Assembly: GCF_008123965.1 (NCBI RefSeq)
Contig: NZ_VSTH01000056.1
Coordinates: forward strand, 38,143 to 102,142
DNA length: 64,000 nucleotides
Direction of reading: 5' to 3'
From: Bradyrhizobium hipponense
GTDB lineage: Bacteria; Pseudomonadota; Alphaproteobacteria; Rhizobiales; Xanthobacteraceae
In this document: in pieces, positions 45,308 to 54,263 of the stretch
Layout of the letters: each line of letters starts with the position of its first letter
How positions within the stretch are numbered: position 1 is the first letter of the stretch
Made by a program: the position numbers and the translations under genes
Notes under the pieces: model-generated
Told to the model about the DNA's origin: nothing
Databases searched by the model: none
What the model saw: only the letters and a program-made list of their open reading frames with translations

Positions 45308-46849
45308 TCACTTCACCGCCGAAAACCGGCTGTCGAACGAGTTCGCCGGCACCACGGGGGCGGCACCCGCGAACTGGGCACTGCTCGTTTCAGCCGCACC
45401 ACCCGACACCGACGGCTTCAGCGTCGGGCGCGTCGCAGCGAGCCTCGTGTCCGGCTTGGCCGGCTCGGGCGGCTTCACGGCGACGATCGATTTCGGCGCC
45501 TGGGGCTGTGGGGCGGGTTTTGTCGCGGCGGCTGCCGGCTTGGCGGGCGCGGCCGGCGTGGCGGCTGCTGCAGGCGGAGCCGAGGCGGTGGTGTCCGCCG
45601 TGCCCATGCCCATCTTGCGCGCGAGGCCGGAGAAGAAGCCGCCGGATTTCTCGACCGGCTGCGCTGCGGCGACGCGGGTGGCGGCGGGCGCGGCCACGGC
45701 GACGACAGGCTCTTGCTCCTGCCGCGGCGAGACGGCGGCCTGCTCGAGGTTCGGTTTGGGCGGATTGACGTGTCCGGGAATCGTGCCCGGCGCCTTCGCC
45801 ATCGCCAGCATCTGCAGTGTGTTGCCTTCGGCGCCTTCCGACAGGCCGGTCGAGCCTTCCGGAATCTTGGCGGCAAAGATCTTGTTCATGCCGCCGTCGA
45901 TGCCGGTGTTCATGCGCGCCACCGGCGTGCCCTTGGCGACGAGCTTTGCGTATTCCGCCTCGTCCTTCGCCTGCTTCTCGCGCACGGCGCTGGCGACATC
46001 CTCGGGGATCACATAGGCCGGGCATTTGGCCGAGGCGTCGAACACGGGATCGCGCTTGGCGTCGGGCGCGCGGGTCGCGTCGAAGACGTACTTCTTCTCG
46101 CAGAAATCGACCTTCGGCTCCTGCCGCGTCACCTCGAAATGATCATAGCCTTCCTTGATCATCTTCCAGAACGGCATGTTCGGATTGTTCCGGTGTTTTG
46201 CCATGTTCACCGGCGTCATCTTGAACGGATAGGCCTGGAGCTGGAACGCCTTCTGGCCGCCGAAGAAGGACTCGCGCCCGAGCGAATAGATCTCGGCGAT
46301 CTGTTCGTCCGTCATCGCGTAACAGCCGCGCGACGAGCAGTCGCCGTGCACCATCAGCTGCGAGCCGGAGCGGCCGAGCGCCTTGTCGAACGCGTTGGGA
46401 TAGCCGGTGTTGAAGGAGAGATAGTAGGCCGATTGCGGATTCATCTGGCCGGGATTGATCGAGTAGAAGCCCTCCGGCGCCTGGCGATCGCCTTCGCGCA
46501 CCTTCGGTCCGAGATCGCCGGACCAGCGGCAGATCGGGTAGGTCTTGAGCAGCGCGAACTGGCCACTTCGGGTCTGCTTCCAGACCTCGAGCTCGGCTTC
46601 CTGCTTGAACAGGCGCACCAGGATCGGCGATTGCAGGTCCATGTCCTTCTCGACCATCGCAGCGAGAAGCTTTGGCGGCACCGGCTGATTGGCCTTGGCG
46701 TTGGTCGCGAGCGAGACCTGATCGGTGTCGCAGCCGGCCAGCAGAACACTGGCCGTCAGCAGCGCAACCGAAGCCAAGAGCGCGCGAGCAAGCGAACGAG
46801 AACTCAAGATGGACCCCACACCGTGCCGGGCATCGCGCGCGAACCCCAA
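45308..46849 (-). CDS. YafK-type L,D-transpeptidase family lipoprotein with long Pro/Ala tail
   Basis: 513 aa from TTG 46849; in-frame GTG 46819 and TTG 46807 would still keep the lipoprotein signal (ARALLASVALLTASVLLAGC, lipid on C40). The catalytic region has H168 and C176 in HGDCSSRGCYAMTD, the YkuD-family motif in its YafK form. YafK enzymes cleave or exchange the links between Braun lipoprotein and peptidoglycan. Residues about 300-513 are a low-complexity Pro/Ala/Lys tail, far beyond the usual YafK length. Confidence 0.87.
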   Translation of the reverse strand: MGFARDARHGVGSILSSRSLARALLASVALLTASVLLAGCDTDQVSLATNAKANQPVPPKLLAAMVEKDMDLQSPILVRLFKQEAELEVWKQTRSGQFALLKTYPICRWSGDLGPKVREGDRQAPEGFYSINPGQMNPQSAYYLSFNTGYPNAFDKALGRSGSQLMVHGDCSSRGCYAMTDEQIAEIYSLGRESFFGGQKAFQLQAYPFKMTPVNMAKHRNNPNMPFWKMIKEGYDHFEVTRQEPKVDFCEKKYVFDATRAPDAKRDPVFDASAKCPAYVIPEDVASAVREKQAKDEAEYAKLVAKGTPVARMNTGIDGGMNKIFAAKIPEGSTGLSEGAEGNTLQMLAMAKAPGTIPGHVNPPKPNLEQAAVSPRQEQEPVVAVAAPAATRVAAAQPVEKSGGFFSGLARKMGMGTADTTASAPPAAAATPAAPAKPAAAATKPAPQPQAPKSIVAVKPPEPAKPDTRLAATRPTLKPSVSGGAAETSSAQFAGAAPVVPANSFDSRFSAVK

Positions 46850-47306
46850 TCTTGGAGCATGGACTGACCGGACATCCGGACCCGTCGTGACGCCTTGGTC
46901 AAGACCGGCTTTTGCAGACCAAACCCCAGCGCTTATGCCCTGAAGCCATTGATTAAAATTCTAACCTCTGGGTCATGACGTCGCAACCCGAGCGGGGATC
47001 ACGAGCCCGTTGGCCCAGTGGCATGGTCAACAGAAACTAAACCTGACGCTACTTTGAGCCCGACTTGGGACGTAACTTGGGCCTTCCAGCCGAACAAGGA
47101 CTGAGATCGCTGATTTGGGCCAAAAAAGGGTTAACGCGGGGTTACCGGGCAGCCTTTCGTGCCCCGGACGCAGCGCAGCGCTTCTTCAGCGGTGCGCTGC
47201 AGAGCCGGGGCCCACGCGGATGCTGATCTTTGGAGCCAGCTGGGTCCCGGCTCTGCGCAGCAGCGCAAGAGCGCTGCAGCGCGTCCGGGACACGAAAATG
47301 GGCGAA
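46850..47306. other. Intergenic region with family D repeat
   Basis: 457 bp between accA and the L,D-transpeptidase, with no gene visible. The left 300 bases should hold the L,D-transpeptidase promoter but I see no clear boxes. The right part, 47158-47294, is the second family D repeat with ends GTGCCCCGGACGCAGCGCAG and GCTGCAGCGCGTCCGGGACAC. Confidence 0.5.
47158..47294. repeat. Palindromic intergenic repeat, family D
   Basis: Matches 30374-30481 in end sequence, inner pair (AGAGCCGGGGCCC and GGGTCCCGGCTCTGC) and size. It lies directly after the accA stop on the minus strand. Confidence 0.75.
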
Positions 47307-48269
47307 TCAGCCCAGTTTCCGGCCGATATCGAGGAATTTCTGACGGCGCTGCCTGCGGATCGCGTCCGCGTCCAGGTTTCGCAGCTCGTCGAACGCCTTT
47401 TCGATGGCCTCGCCCGTGGTGGCGATCATGGTGGCGGGATCGCGGTGGGCGCCGCCGACCGGCTCTTTCAGGATGCTGTCGATCACCCCGAAGCGGAGCA
47501 TGTCCTGGGCGGTGATCTTCATATTGTTGGCGGCTTCCTGCGCCTTGGTGCCGTCGCGCCACAGGATCGAGGACGCCGCCTCCGGCGAGATCACGCTGTA
47601 GATGGCGTGCTCCAGCATCAGGACCTTGTTGGCGGTGGTAATGGCGATGGCTCCGCCCGACATGCCCTCGCCGGTGATGATTGCCACGTTCGGCACGCCA
47701 AGCGACAGGCAGGCATCGGTCGAGCGCGCGATCGCCTCGGCCTGTCCCCGCTCTTCCGCGCCGATGCCGGGATAGGCACCGGCGGAATCCACGATCGACA
47801 GCACGGGCAGGCCGAAACGCTCGGCCATCTCCATCAGCCGCACCGCCTTGCGATAGCCTTCGGGCCGCGCCATGCCGAAATTGTGCTTGATGCGGCTGTC
47901 GGTGGAATCGCCCTTTTCCTGGCCCATCACGCAGATCGCTTCGCCGCGGAAACGGCCGAAGCCCGCGACCAGCGCTTCGTCTTCGCCGAATTTGCGGTCG
48001 CCGGCGAGCGGGGTGAATTCGGTGATCAGGCCCCTGATGAAGTCGGAGAAATGCGGCCGCTGCGGATGGCGCGCGACCAGCGTCTTCTGCCACGGCGTCA
48101 GGTTGGTGTAGAGGTCCGCCAGCGCCTGCGCCGCCTTGTCCTCGATCCGTCCGATCTCGTCGGCAATATCGGTGCCGGAGGCAGCGAGCGTGCGCAATTC
48201 GTCGAGCTTGGAGTCGAGCTCGGCGACCGGCTTTTCGAAATCGAGATAGCTGCGCATCTGGTCTGGCAT
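47307..48269 (-). CDS. accA: Acetyl-CoA carboxylase carboxyltransferase subunit alpha
   Basis: 320 aa from ATG 48269 (a TTG one codon earlier is possible). ARHPQRPHFSDFIRGL, GDRKFGEDEALVAGFGRF, FGMARPEGYRKAVRLMEMAERFGLPVLSIVDSAGAYPGIGAEERGQAEAIA and the GEGMSGGAIAI oxyanion segment are AccA hallmarks. With AccD it moves carboxyl from biotin to acetyl-CoA to start fatty-acid synthesis. It lies downstream of xerD on the same strand. Confidence 0.97.
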   Translation of the reverse strand: MPDQMRSYLDFEKPVAELDSKLDELRTLAASGTDIADEIGRIEDKAAQALADLYTNLTPWQKTLVARHPQRPHFSDFIRGLITEFTPLAGDRKFGEDEALVAGFGRFRGEAICVMGQEKGDSTDSRIKHNFGMARPEGYRKAVRLMEMAERFGLPVLSIVDSAGAYPGIGAEERGQAEAIARSTDACLSLGVPNVAIITGEGMSGGAIAITTANKVLMLEHAIYSVISPEAASSILWRDGTKAQEAANNMKITAQDMLRFGVIDSILKEPVGGAHRDPATMIATTGEAIEKAFDELRNLDADAIRRQRRQKFLDIGRKLG

Positions 48270-48481
48270 CAACTCAATATAGGGGGACGGGACGAGGCGG
48301 CGAAGCGGGGTTGGCTTTGCTATGGCTTGGCGGACAGAAGTATAGGTTATTCAATGAGTTGGCCTGTGTGCTCTTTAGGGCGCCAGCCAAATCACGCATG
48401 AGGCCCCGGCTCTTTCTGCGGAGATCGGGTCGAAGTCAAGGCGGAGTTGTCGTCCCGGCGACGGCTCTTTCCTCCGCCGAC

Positions 48482-49438
48482 CTACTTCTCCGCCAGCGGG
48501 TGCAGGTCGCGCACCAGGCTCTTCAGGCGCTCCTCGACCACGTGGGTGTAGATCTGCGTCGTGGAGATGTCGGTGTGGCCGAGCAGGGTCTGCACGATGC
48601 GCAGGTCGGCGCCGTTGTGCAGCAGGTGGCTGGCGAAAGCGTGGCGCAGCACGTGCGGGGACACCAGCCGGGCCTGGAGGCCGGAGGCGACGGCGAGTTC
48701 TTTCAAATCGCGGGCGAAATGCTGCCGCGTCAGATGCCCGCTCTCGCCGAAGGAGGGAAACAGCCATTTCGAGGCGGCGAGGCTGTTCTTCTTGTCCCCC
48801 TTTGCGGCTTCGGTCGCCGCAAGATAATCCACCATCGCCTGCCGCGAGGCCTCGTTCAGCGGCACCAGCCGCTCCTTGTCGCCCTTGCCGCGCACCACGA
48901 TCATGCGAGCGTCGCGCTTGGCCGCCGTGCGCGGCAGCGCCACCAGCTCGGAGACGCGCAAGCCCGTGGCATAGAGCACCTCGAGCAGGCAGTAGAGCCT
49001 GAGCGAGCGCAGCCGCTGCGCAGGCGAGGCATCCGCCGCCTCGCTCATTTCCTTGGCGCGCCGGAGCATCCGGTCGACATCGGCGATCGACAGCACTTTT
49101 GGCAGGCCGCGACCGCGCTTGGGCCCGGACAGGATCGCCGCGGGGTCCTCGCTGCGGATGCGCTCGTTCAGGAGGAAGCGGAACAAATGCCGCATCGCCG
49201 ACAGCCGCCGCGCCACGCTGGAGGATTTGAAGCCGCGCGCGTCGAGATCGGCGAGATAGGCGCGCAACGTCTGCGTTTCGGCATCCACAAAATTCTGGCC
49301 GGCGCGGGCCAGAAATTCCGAGAAGTCGGTGAGGTCGCGGCGGTAGGCATCGAGCGTATTGGCGCCGGCGCCTTGTTCCGCCGCGAGCATGTCGAGGAAC
49401 AGGCCGGTCAGTCTGGTATCGGAGGGCTTGGTGCGCAT
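48482..49438 (-). CDS. xerD: Tyrosine recombinase XerD
   Basis: 318 aa. N-terminal core-binding domain (FLDMLAAEQGAGANTLDAYRRDLTDFSEFL) and a catalytic domain with R in ATGLRVSEL, HVLRHAFASHLLHNGADLR, and the tyrosine in GHTDISTTQIYTHV. With XerC it resolves chromosome dimers at dif. It is downstream of a 48-aa membrane protein gene by 17 bp. Confidence 0.95.
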   Translation of the reverse strand: MRTKPSDTRLTGLFLDMLAAEQGAGANTLDAYRRDLTDFSEFLARAGQNFVDAETQTLRAYLADLDARGFKSSSVARRLSAMRHLFRFLLNERIRSEDPAAILSGPKRGRGLPKVLSIADVDRMLRRAKEMSEAADASPAQRLRSLRLYCLLEVLYATGLRVSELVALPRTAAKRDARMIVVRGKGDKERLVPLNEASRQAMVDYLAATEAAKGDKKNSLAASKWLFPSFGESGHLTRQHFARDLKELAVASGLQARLVSPHVLRHAFASHLLHNGADLRIVQTLLGHTDISTTQIYTHVVEERLKSLVRDLHPLAEK

Positions 49439-49455
49439 GGGCGCAAGCCTAGCTG

Positions 49456-49602
49456 CTATTTCTTGAGAAATTTGTCAGGCGGGATCGTCACTGTCATTTC
49501 CCGCGACTTCGGATTGACGAAGTTCGCCAGCGCGAAGAGCACGCCATAGACGATGCCGGCGATCACGGCGACGACCGTCAGGAAGCGGAACAGGCTGGGC
49601 AT
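49456..49602 (-). CDS. 48-residue membrane microprotein upstream of xerD
   Basis: A complete small gene: ATG at 49602, TAG at 49456-49458. The product starts MPSLFRFLTVVAVIAGIVYG and continues VLFALANFVNPKSREMTVTI then PPDKFLKK. One transmembrane helix (about 5-27) is followed by a short polar C-terminus containing PREMTVTIPP-like sequence (here SREMTVTIPP). It lies 17 bp before xerD and reads away from aroK. Similar tiny proteins with the EMTV-IPP tail occur in this position in other Rhizobiales as far as I recall. Function unknown. Confidence 0.72.
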   Translation of the reverse strand: MPSLFRFLTVVAVIAGIVYGVLFALANFVNPKSREMTVTIPPDKFLKK

Positions 49603-49759
49603 CGGGCAAGGTCTCGGGCGAGGTCTGAGATAGGCAAATTAACCAATGAAATCATCCAACATGTTCGCCGTTTCGTGGCAAGAGTCCTCTGGCGAGGGCC
49701 GCTCGGGGGGTAGTATAGGTGGCCGGATGTCGCATCTTGCGCCAGATCGAGCGAGGGAC

Positions 49760-50371
49760 ATGTCCGACGCCGCGTTGCCAGCCTCTGCCTCGCCTGAGAC
49801 CGACATTTTGTCGGCCCTTGGCGCGCGCTCGATTGTGCTGGTCGGCATGATGGGGGTCGGCAAGTCCACCATCGGCCGGCGCATGGCGGCGCGGCTCAAG
49901 CTGCCATTCGTGGACGCCGACACCGAGATCGAGACGGCCGCCCGGATGACCATACCGGAGATATTCGAGCGCCACGGCGAGTCGCATTTCCGCGACGGCG
50001 AGGCGCGGGTGATCGCGCGTCTCCTGGACGGCGGGCCGATCGTGCTCGCCACCGGCGGCGGCGCCTTCATGCGCGAGGAGACCCGGGCGCGCATCGCCGC
50101 CAAGGCGGTCTCGATCTGGCTCAAGGCGGACCACGACGTCATCATGCGCCGCGTCCGCCGCCGGGCCGACCGCCCGTTGCTGCAAACTCCAGATCCCGAG
50201 GGAACCGTCACCCGGCTGCTCACCGAGCGCGAGCCGGTCTATGGCCATGCTGACCTCACCATCGCCTCGCGCGACGTGCCGCATGACCGGATCGTCGACG
50301 AAACGATCGAGGCGCTGCACGCGCATCTGTGTGGCGAACCACCATCCGACGTCGCGAGTGCCGCACGATGA
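49760..50371 (+). CDS. aroK: Shikimate kinase
   Basis: 203 aa from ATG 49760 with GAGGG upstream; longer in-frame starts (49646, 49727) are possible but add unstructured residues. Walker A GMMGVGKS (29-36), the shikimate-binding DTEIE and FRDGEARVI, ATGGGAF and the lid region RRRADRPLL are present. It phosphorylates shikimate. Its TGA overlaps the aroB ATG (ATGA). Confidence 0.95.
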   Translation: MSDAALPASASPETDILSALGARSIVLVGMMGVGKSTIGRRMAARLKLPFVDADTEIETAARMTIPEIFERHGESHFRDGEARVIARLLDGGPIVLATGGGAFMREETRARIAAKAVSIWLKADHDVIMRRVRRRADRPLLQTPDPEGTVTRLLTEREPVYGHADLTIASRDVPHDRIVDETIEALHAHLCGEPPSDVASAAR

Positions 50372-51516
50372 CCGCACCTTTGAAGCATTCCGATCCCGTC
50401 ATCGTCGACGTCGCGCTCGGCGATCGCGCCTATGAAATCGTCATCGGCCGCGGCGTGCTGGCCTCGCTCGGCGAACGGATCGCTGCCTTGCGCCCCGGCG
50501 TGCGCACCGCTGTTGTGACCGACCGCACCGTGGCAAAGCACTGGCTCGAGCCCGCCGAGGCATCGCTCAAAGCTGCCGGCATTCCGACCTCGCGCGTCGT
50601 GGTCGAAGAAGGCGAGATCTCGAAGACCTATGCCGGCCTCGAAAAGGTCAGCGAAGCCCTGATCGCCGCAAAGATCGAGCGCAACGATCTTGTCATCGCG
50701 CTCGGCGGCGGCGTGGTCGGCGATCTCGCCGGCTTCGCCGCGGCGATCCTGCGGCGCGGCGTCGATTTCGTGCAGGTGCCGACCTCGCTGCTGGCGCAGG
50801 TCGACTCCTCCGTCGGCGGCAAGACCGGCATCAACTCGCCGCAGGGCAAGAATCTGCTCGGTGCCTTCCATCAGCCGGTGCTTGTCATCGCCGACACTGC
50901 CGTGCTCGACACGCTGTCGCCGCGGCAATTCCGTGCCGGCTATGCCGAGGTCGCCAAATACGGCGTGCTCGGCGACGAGGCCTTCTTCACCTGGCTGGAG
51001 AAGAACCATTCCGACATCTTCAAGGGCGGCTCGGCGCGCGAGCATGCGATCGCGACCTCCTGCCGCGCCAAAGCAGGCGTCGTCTCGCGCGACGAGCGCG
51101 AGACCGGCGAACGCGCGCTGCTCAATCTCGGCCACACCTTTGGCCACGCGCTGGAAGCCGCGACCGGCTTTTCGGATCGGCTGTTTCACGGCGAGGGCGT
51201 CGCGATCGGCATGACGCTGGCGGCGCAGTTCTCGGCGAAGCTCGGCATGATCGGCGAGGCGGATGCCGCGCGCATCGAGCGTCATCTGGTTGAGGCCGGC
51301 CTGCCGACCCGCTTGCAGGATATCGCGGGCTTCGCGCAGGAGGGGCTCAGCGACGCCGACGCGCTGATGGCCTTGATGGCGCAGGACAAGAAGGTCAAGC
51401 GCGGCAAGCTCACCTTCATCCTGCTGGAGGCTGTGGGGCGCGCCGTCATCGCCAAGGACGTCGAACCGGCGCCGGTGCGTGATTTCCTCAAGGACAAGCT
51501 GGCGTGCAAGGCGTGA
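50368..51516 (+). CDS. aroB: 3-dehydroquinate synthase
   Basis: 382 aa from ATG 50368. NAD-binding GGGVVGDLAGFAAAILRRGV, the DSSVGGKTGINSPQGKN active-site segment and zinc ligands in LNLGHTFGHALE and FHGEGVAIGM. It makes 3-dehydroquinate in aromatic amino-acid synthesis. Translationally coupled to aroK by a 4-base overlap. Confidence 0.97.
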   Translation: MTAPLKHSDPVIVDVALGDRAYEIVIGRGVLASLGERIAALRPGVRTAVVTDRTVAKHWLEPAEASLKAAGIPTSRVVVEEGEISKTYAGLEKVSEALIAAKIERNDLVIALGGGVVGDLAGFAAAILRRGVDFVQVPTSLLAQVDSSVGGKTGINSPQGKNLLGAFHQPVLVIADTAVLDTLSPRQFRAGYAEVAKYGVLGDEAFFTWLEKNHSDIFKGGSAREHAIATSCRAKAGVVSRDERETGERALLNLGHTFGHALEAATGFSDRLFHGEGVAIGMTLAAQFSAKLGMIGEADAARIERHLVEAGLPTRLQDIAGFAQEGLSDADALMALMAQDKKVKRGKLTFILLEAVGRAVIAKDVEPAPVRDFLKDKLACKA

Positions 51517-51534
51517 TGCGCGGCTGAACGGCGC

Positions 51535-51594
51535 TAAAGCGTTTTCGAGCGATACCGGTTCGCGTAAAGAAAACGCGTCAAAGCAAGAAACTCG
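51535..51594. repeat. Intergenic repeat, family E (half copy)
   Basis: CTAAAGCGTTTTCGAGCGAT and CGTAAAGAAAACGCGTCAAA match the first half of 40331-40437. It fills the 86-bp gap between aroB and the CorC gene and includes inverted AAGCGTTTTC and GAAAACGC. Confidence 0.7.
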
Positions 51595-51602
51595 AGTGGT
51601 GC

Positions 51603-52907
51603 ATGGACTGGCTTGGATTCACCATCGTCATTTTCTGCCTCCTGGTCTCGGGATTCTTCGCCGCGAGCGAGACCGCGCTGACCGGCGCTTCGCGCGCCAG
51701 CATGCTGCGGCTCTCCAAGCAGGGTAATCGCGAGGCCGACGTCGTCTCGCGGCTGCTCGACATGCGCGAGCGCCTGATCGGCGCGCTGCTGCTCGGCAAC
51801 AACATCGCCAACATCAGTGCATCCGCATTGGCCACCAGCATCTTCACGGGCTGGTTCGGCGATGTCGGCGTGCTCTATGCGACCGGCGTGATGACCGTGC
51901 TGGTCGTGATCTTCGCCGAAGTTCTGCCCAAGACCATCGCGATCAACGCGCCGGACCGCATGGCGCTGGCGGTTGCGCGCCCGATGCGGCTGACGATGTA
52001 CGTGCTCGGTCCGTTGCTTCACGTGGTCGAAATCGTGGTGCGGCTGTTGATGCGCCTGTTCGGGCTTGCGGGCGAGCACCAGGCGATCCTATCGCCGACC
52101 GAGCGCCTGCGCGGCGCGGTCGACCTGCTGCACCATGAAGGCAAGTTCGAGAAGCAGGACCGCGACATGCTCGGCGGTCTGCTCGATTTGCGCGAGCTTC
52201 AGGTCTCCGACGTCATGATCCATCGCACCGAGATGATGATGATCAACGCCGACCTGCCGCCGGAGGAACTGGTGCGCGAGGTGCTGGCGACCGAGTACAC
52301 CCGCATCCCGCTCTGGCGCGAAAAGCCGGAAAACATCATCGGCGTGCTTCACGCCAAGGACCTGCTGCGCGCGATCCGCGCCTCCGACGGTGACACCTCG
52401 CGCATCGATGTCTCCACCATCGCGCTGCCACCCTGGTTCGTGCCGGAGATGCGGCCGGTCTCCGAGCAGCTCAAGGCGTTCCGCCGTCGCAAGACTCATT
52501 TCGCGCTCGTCGTCGACGAGTACGGCGAGGTTGAAGGTCTCGTGACGCTGGAAGACATTCTGGAAGAGATTGTCGGTGATATCTCCGACGAGCACGATGT
52601 CGTGGTCGCCGGCGTGCGGGCCCAGCCGGACGGTTCGGTCGTGGTCGACGGCTCGGTGCCGATCCGCGACCTCAACCGCGCCATGGACTGGCATCTGCCC
52701 GATGAAGAGGCAACCACGGTCGCCGGCCTCGTCATTCACGAGGCGCGTTCGATCCCCGACCGCGGCCAGAGCTTCACTTTCCACGGCTTCCGCTTCCGCG
52801 TGCTCCGCCGCGAGCGCAACCGCATCACCGCACTCCGTATTTCACCGGTGCCGCGCGACGCCGAGGTCGAGGAAGCCAAGCCGCGGCGGGCAGGGACGTC
52901 GTTTTGA
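51603..52907 (+). CDS. CNNM/CorC-HlyC family membrane protein (DUF21, CBS, CorC domains)
   Basis: 434 aa. An N-terminal DUF21/CNNM membrane domain with three to four helices (SGFFAASETALTGASRASML, ALLLGNNIANISASALATSI), two CBS domains (about 195-320: VSDVMIHRTEMMMI, LVVDEYGEVEGLVTLEDILEEIVGDI) and a C-terminal CorC/HlyC domain. Members move or sense Mg2+ or other divalent ions. The protein sits in the inner membrane. Confidence 0.9.
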   Translation: MDWLGFTIVIFCLLVSGFFAASETALTGASRASMLRLSKQGNREADVVSRLLDMRERLIGALLLGNNIANISASALATSIFTGWFGDVGVLYATGVMTVLVVIFAEVLPKTIAINAPDRMALAVARPMRLTMYVLGPLLHVVEIVVRLLMRLFGLAGEHQAILSPTERLRGAVDLLHHEGKFEKQDRDMLGGLLDLRELQVSDVMIHRTEMMMINADLPPEELVREVLATEYTRIPLWREKPENIIGVLHAKDLLRAIRASDGDTSRIDVSTIALPPWFVPEMRPVSEQLKAFRRRKTHFALVVDEYGEVEGLVTLEDILEEIVGDISDEHDVVVAGVRAQPDGSVVVDGSVPIRDLNRAMDWHLPDEEATTVAGLVIHEARSIPDRGQSFTFHGFRFRVLRRERNRITALRISPVPRDAEVEEAKPRRAGTSF

Positions 52908-52912
52908 TTTCT

Positions 52913-53089
52913 CTTACCCTCCCCTGGAGGGGGAGGGTCGGCTCACATTGAGCGTGGCGAAATGTGAGACGGGGTGGGGTGATCTCTCCACTCGGGCAGT
53001 GTTCGATGCGGATAGACCGTCACCCCACCCCGCTACGCATTGCGCTTCGCTTCATGCGTAGCGACCCTCCCCCTCCAGGGGAGGGTAAG
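52913..53089. repeat. Palindromic intergenic repeat, family F (complete copy)
   Basis: About 177 bp with near-perfect inverted ends: CTTACCCTCCCCTGGAGGGG on the left and CCCCTCCAGGGGAGGGTAAG on the right. Inner parts include GCTCACATTGAGCG and a paired GGGGTGGGGTGA/TCACCCCACCCC. It runs right up to the bolA stop. A truncated copy begins at 63944 and a minimal one is at 56713-56735. Confidence 0.8.
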
Positions 53090-53380
53090 CTAGCTCCCGT
53101 CTTCCCCCGGCGCCTGTGCATGGATCGCCAGCGCGTGAACGCTGCCGGAGAGTTCCGCGGTCAGCGCTGAATTTATCATGCGATGGCGCTCGACCCGGCT
53201 CTTCCCTTTGAAGGCCGCAGACACGATATAAACGCGGAAGTGCGTCTCGCCGCTCGGCCGATGGCCGGCATGGCCCTCGTGCAGATGTGACTCGTCGACG
53301 ACCTGCAGGCTTTCCGGCGCGAAAGCTTCCTGCAACTTGTTGCTGATAATGTCTCTGGTAGCTAGATCTTTACTTATCAT
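53090..53380 (-). CDS. BolA family protein
   Basis: 96 aa from ATG 53380; a TTG at 53416 would add 12 residues. VVDESHLHEGHAGHRPSGETHFRVYIVSAAFKGKSRVERHRMINSALTAELSGSVHALAI is the BolA domain, with the histidine used with monothiol glutaredoxin to hold a [2Fe-2S] cluster. BolA proteins link iron-sulfur status and cell shape. It is divergent from the J-domain gene, a conserved Rhizobiales pairing. Confidence 0.92.
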   Translation of the reverse strand: MISKDLATRDIISNKLQEAFAPESLQVVDESHLHEGHAGHRPSGETHFRVYIVSAAFKGKSRVERHRMINSALTAELSGSVHALAIHAQAPGEDGS

Positions 53381-53537
53381 GTGTGCCTTTAAGGTGCGCG
53401 GATCGTACTCAGTCAATGCCCCATAGGCCGCATTCGGCGGCCGGCCTTCGCCGAAGGCAAGCTTCGGCTATGGGGGTTTTGTCCTAATCGCAATGTCAAG
53501 ACTTGAAGGTTTTGGCATTGCGTAGTCAAAGTTGGTC

Positions 53538-54173
53538 ATGCCGATCGATTCATCAAAGTTCTTCGACTCCATCCGGGTCAAGCCGACCAAGGGCAAGCCG
53601 GAAGCGAAGCCGCGCGACACCGTGGTCAATTGCGAGTGGGCCGGGTGCCAGAACAAGGGCGCCCACCGCGCGCCCAAGGGCCGCGAGAATTCGCGCGAGT
53701 ACTGGCACTTCTGCCTGAACCATGTGCGCGAGTACAACCAGTCCTACAATTTTTTCTCCGGCATGAACGCCGATGCCGTGGCGCGCTACCAGAAGGACGC
53801 GCTGACCGGCCACCGTCCGACCTGGAAGATGGGCGCCAATGGCGGCGTCAAGAAGGGTGCGGAAGCCGAGATCGATGGCGCCTTCGATCCGTTCAGCATG
53901 TTCTCGGAGCTCAACGGCCGCGCCACCTGGCGCCGGGGCCCGGAAGCCCCGCCCAAGCCCGAGACGCGCAAGGTGATGAACGCCGAGCGCAAGGCGCTCC
54001 AGGTGATGGGCCTCGGCCCCGACGCCACGCTCGCCGACGTCAAGAGCAAGTACAAGGCGCTGGTGAAGCAGCATCACCCCGATGCCAATGGCGGCGACCG
54101 CTCGACCGAGGACCGCCTGATCGAGATCATCAAGGCGTATAATTACCTGAAGACGGTCGTGCGGGAAGCGTAA
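53538..54173 (+). CDS. J-domain protein with N-terminal Cys/His cluster
   Basis: 211 aa. The C-terminal J domain (about 153-209) has the HPD motif at 180-182 in KQHHPDANGG, so it should stimulate a DnaK partner. The N-terminal part contains C32, C37, H43, C59 and H62 (NCEWAGCQNKGAHRAP and YWHFCLNHVREYN), spaced like a zinc site. This gene type lies between bolA and cobS in many Rhizobiales. Client unknown. TTG at 53532 is an alternative start. Confidence 0.88.
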   Translation: MPIDSSKFFDSIRVKPTKGKPEAKPRDTVVNCEWAGCQNKGAHRAPKGRENSREYWHFCLNHVREYNQSYNFFSGMNADAVARYQKDALTGHRPTWKMGANGGVKKGAEAEIDGAFDPFSMFSELNGRATWRRGPEAPPKPETRKVMNAERKALQVMGLGPDATLADVKSKYKALVKQHHPDANGGDRSTEDRLIEIIKAYNYLKTVVREA

Positions 54174-54207
54174 GCCTTCTTGCCGTGACTAGCGCCGCAC
54201 GCTCGGT

Positions 54208-54242
54208 CCTCTTCCCTTCTCCCACAACGGGAGAGGGGGAGG
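54208..54242. repeat. Short palindromic repeat (CTCCCACAA core)
   Basis: CCCTTCTCCCACAACGGGAG is the same core as at 7894-7921. It lies between the convergent J-domain and citrate synthase genes and may end both transcripts. Confidence 0.6.
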
Positions 54243-54263
54243 ACTTCGCTCCATTCGGCTTCA

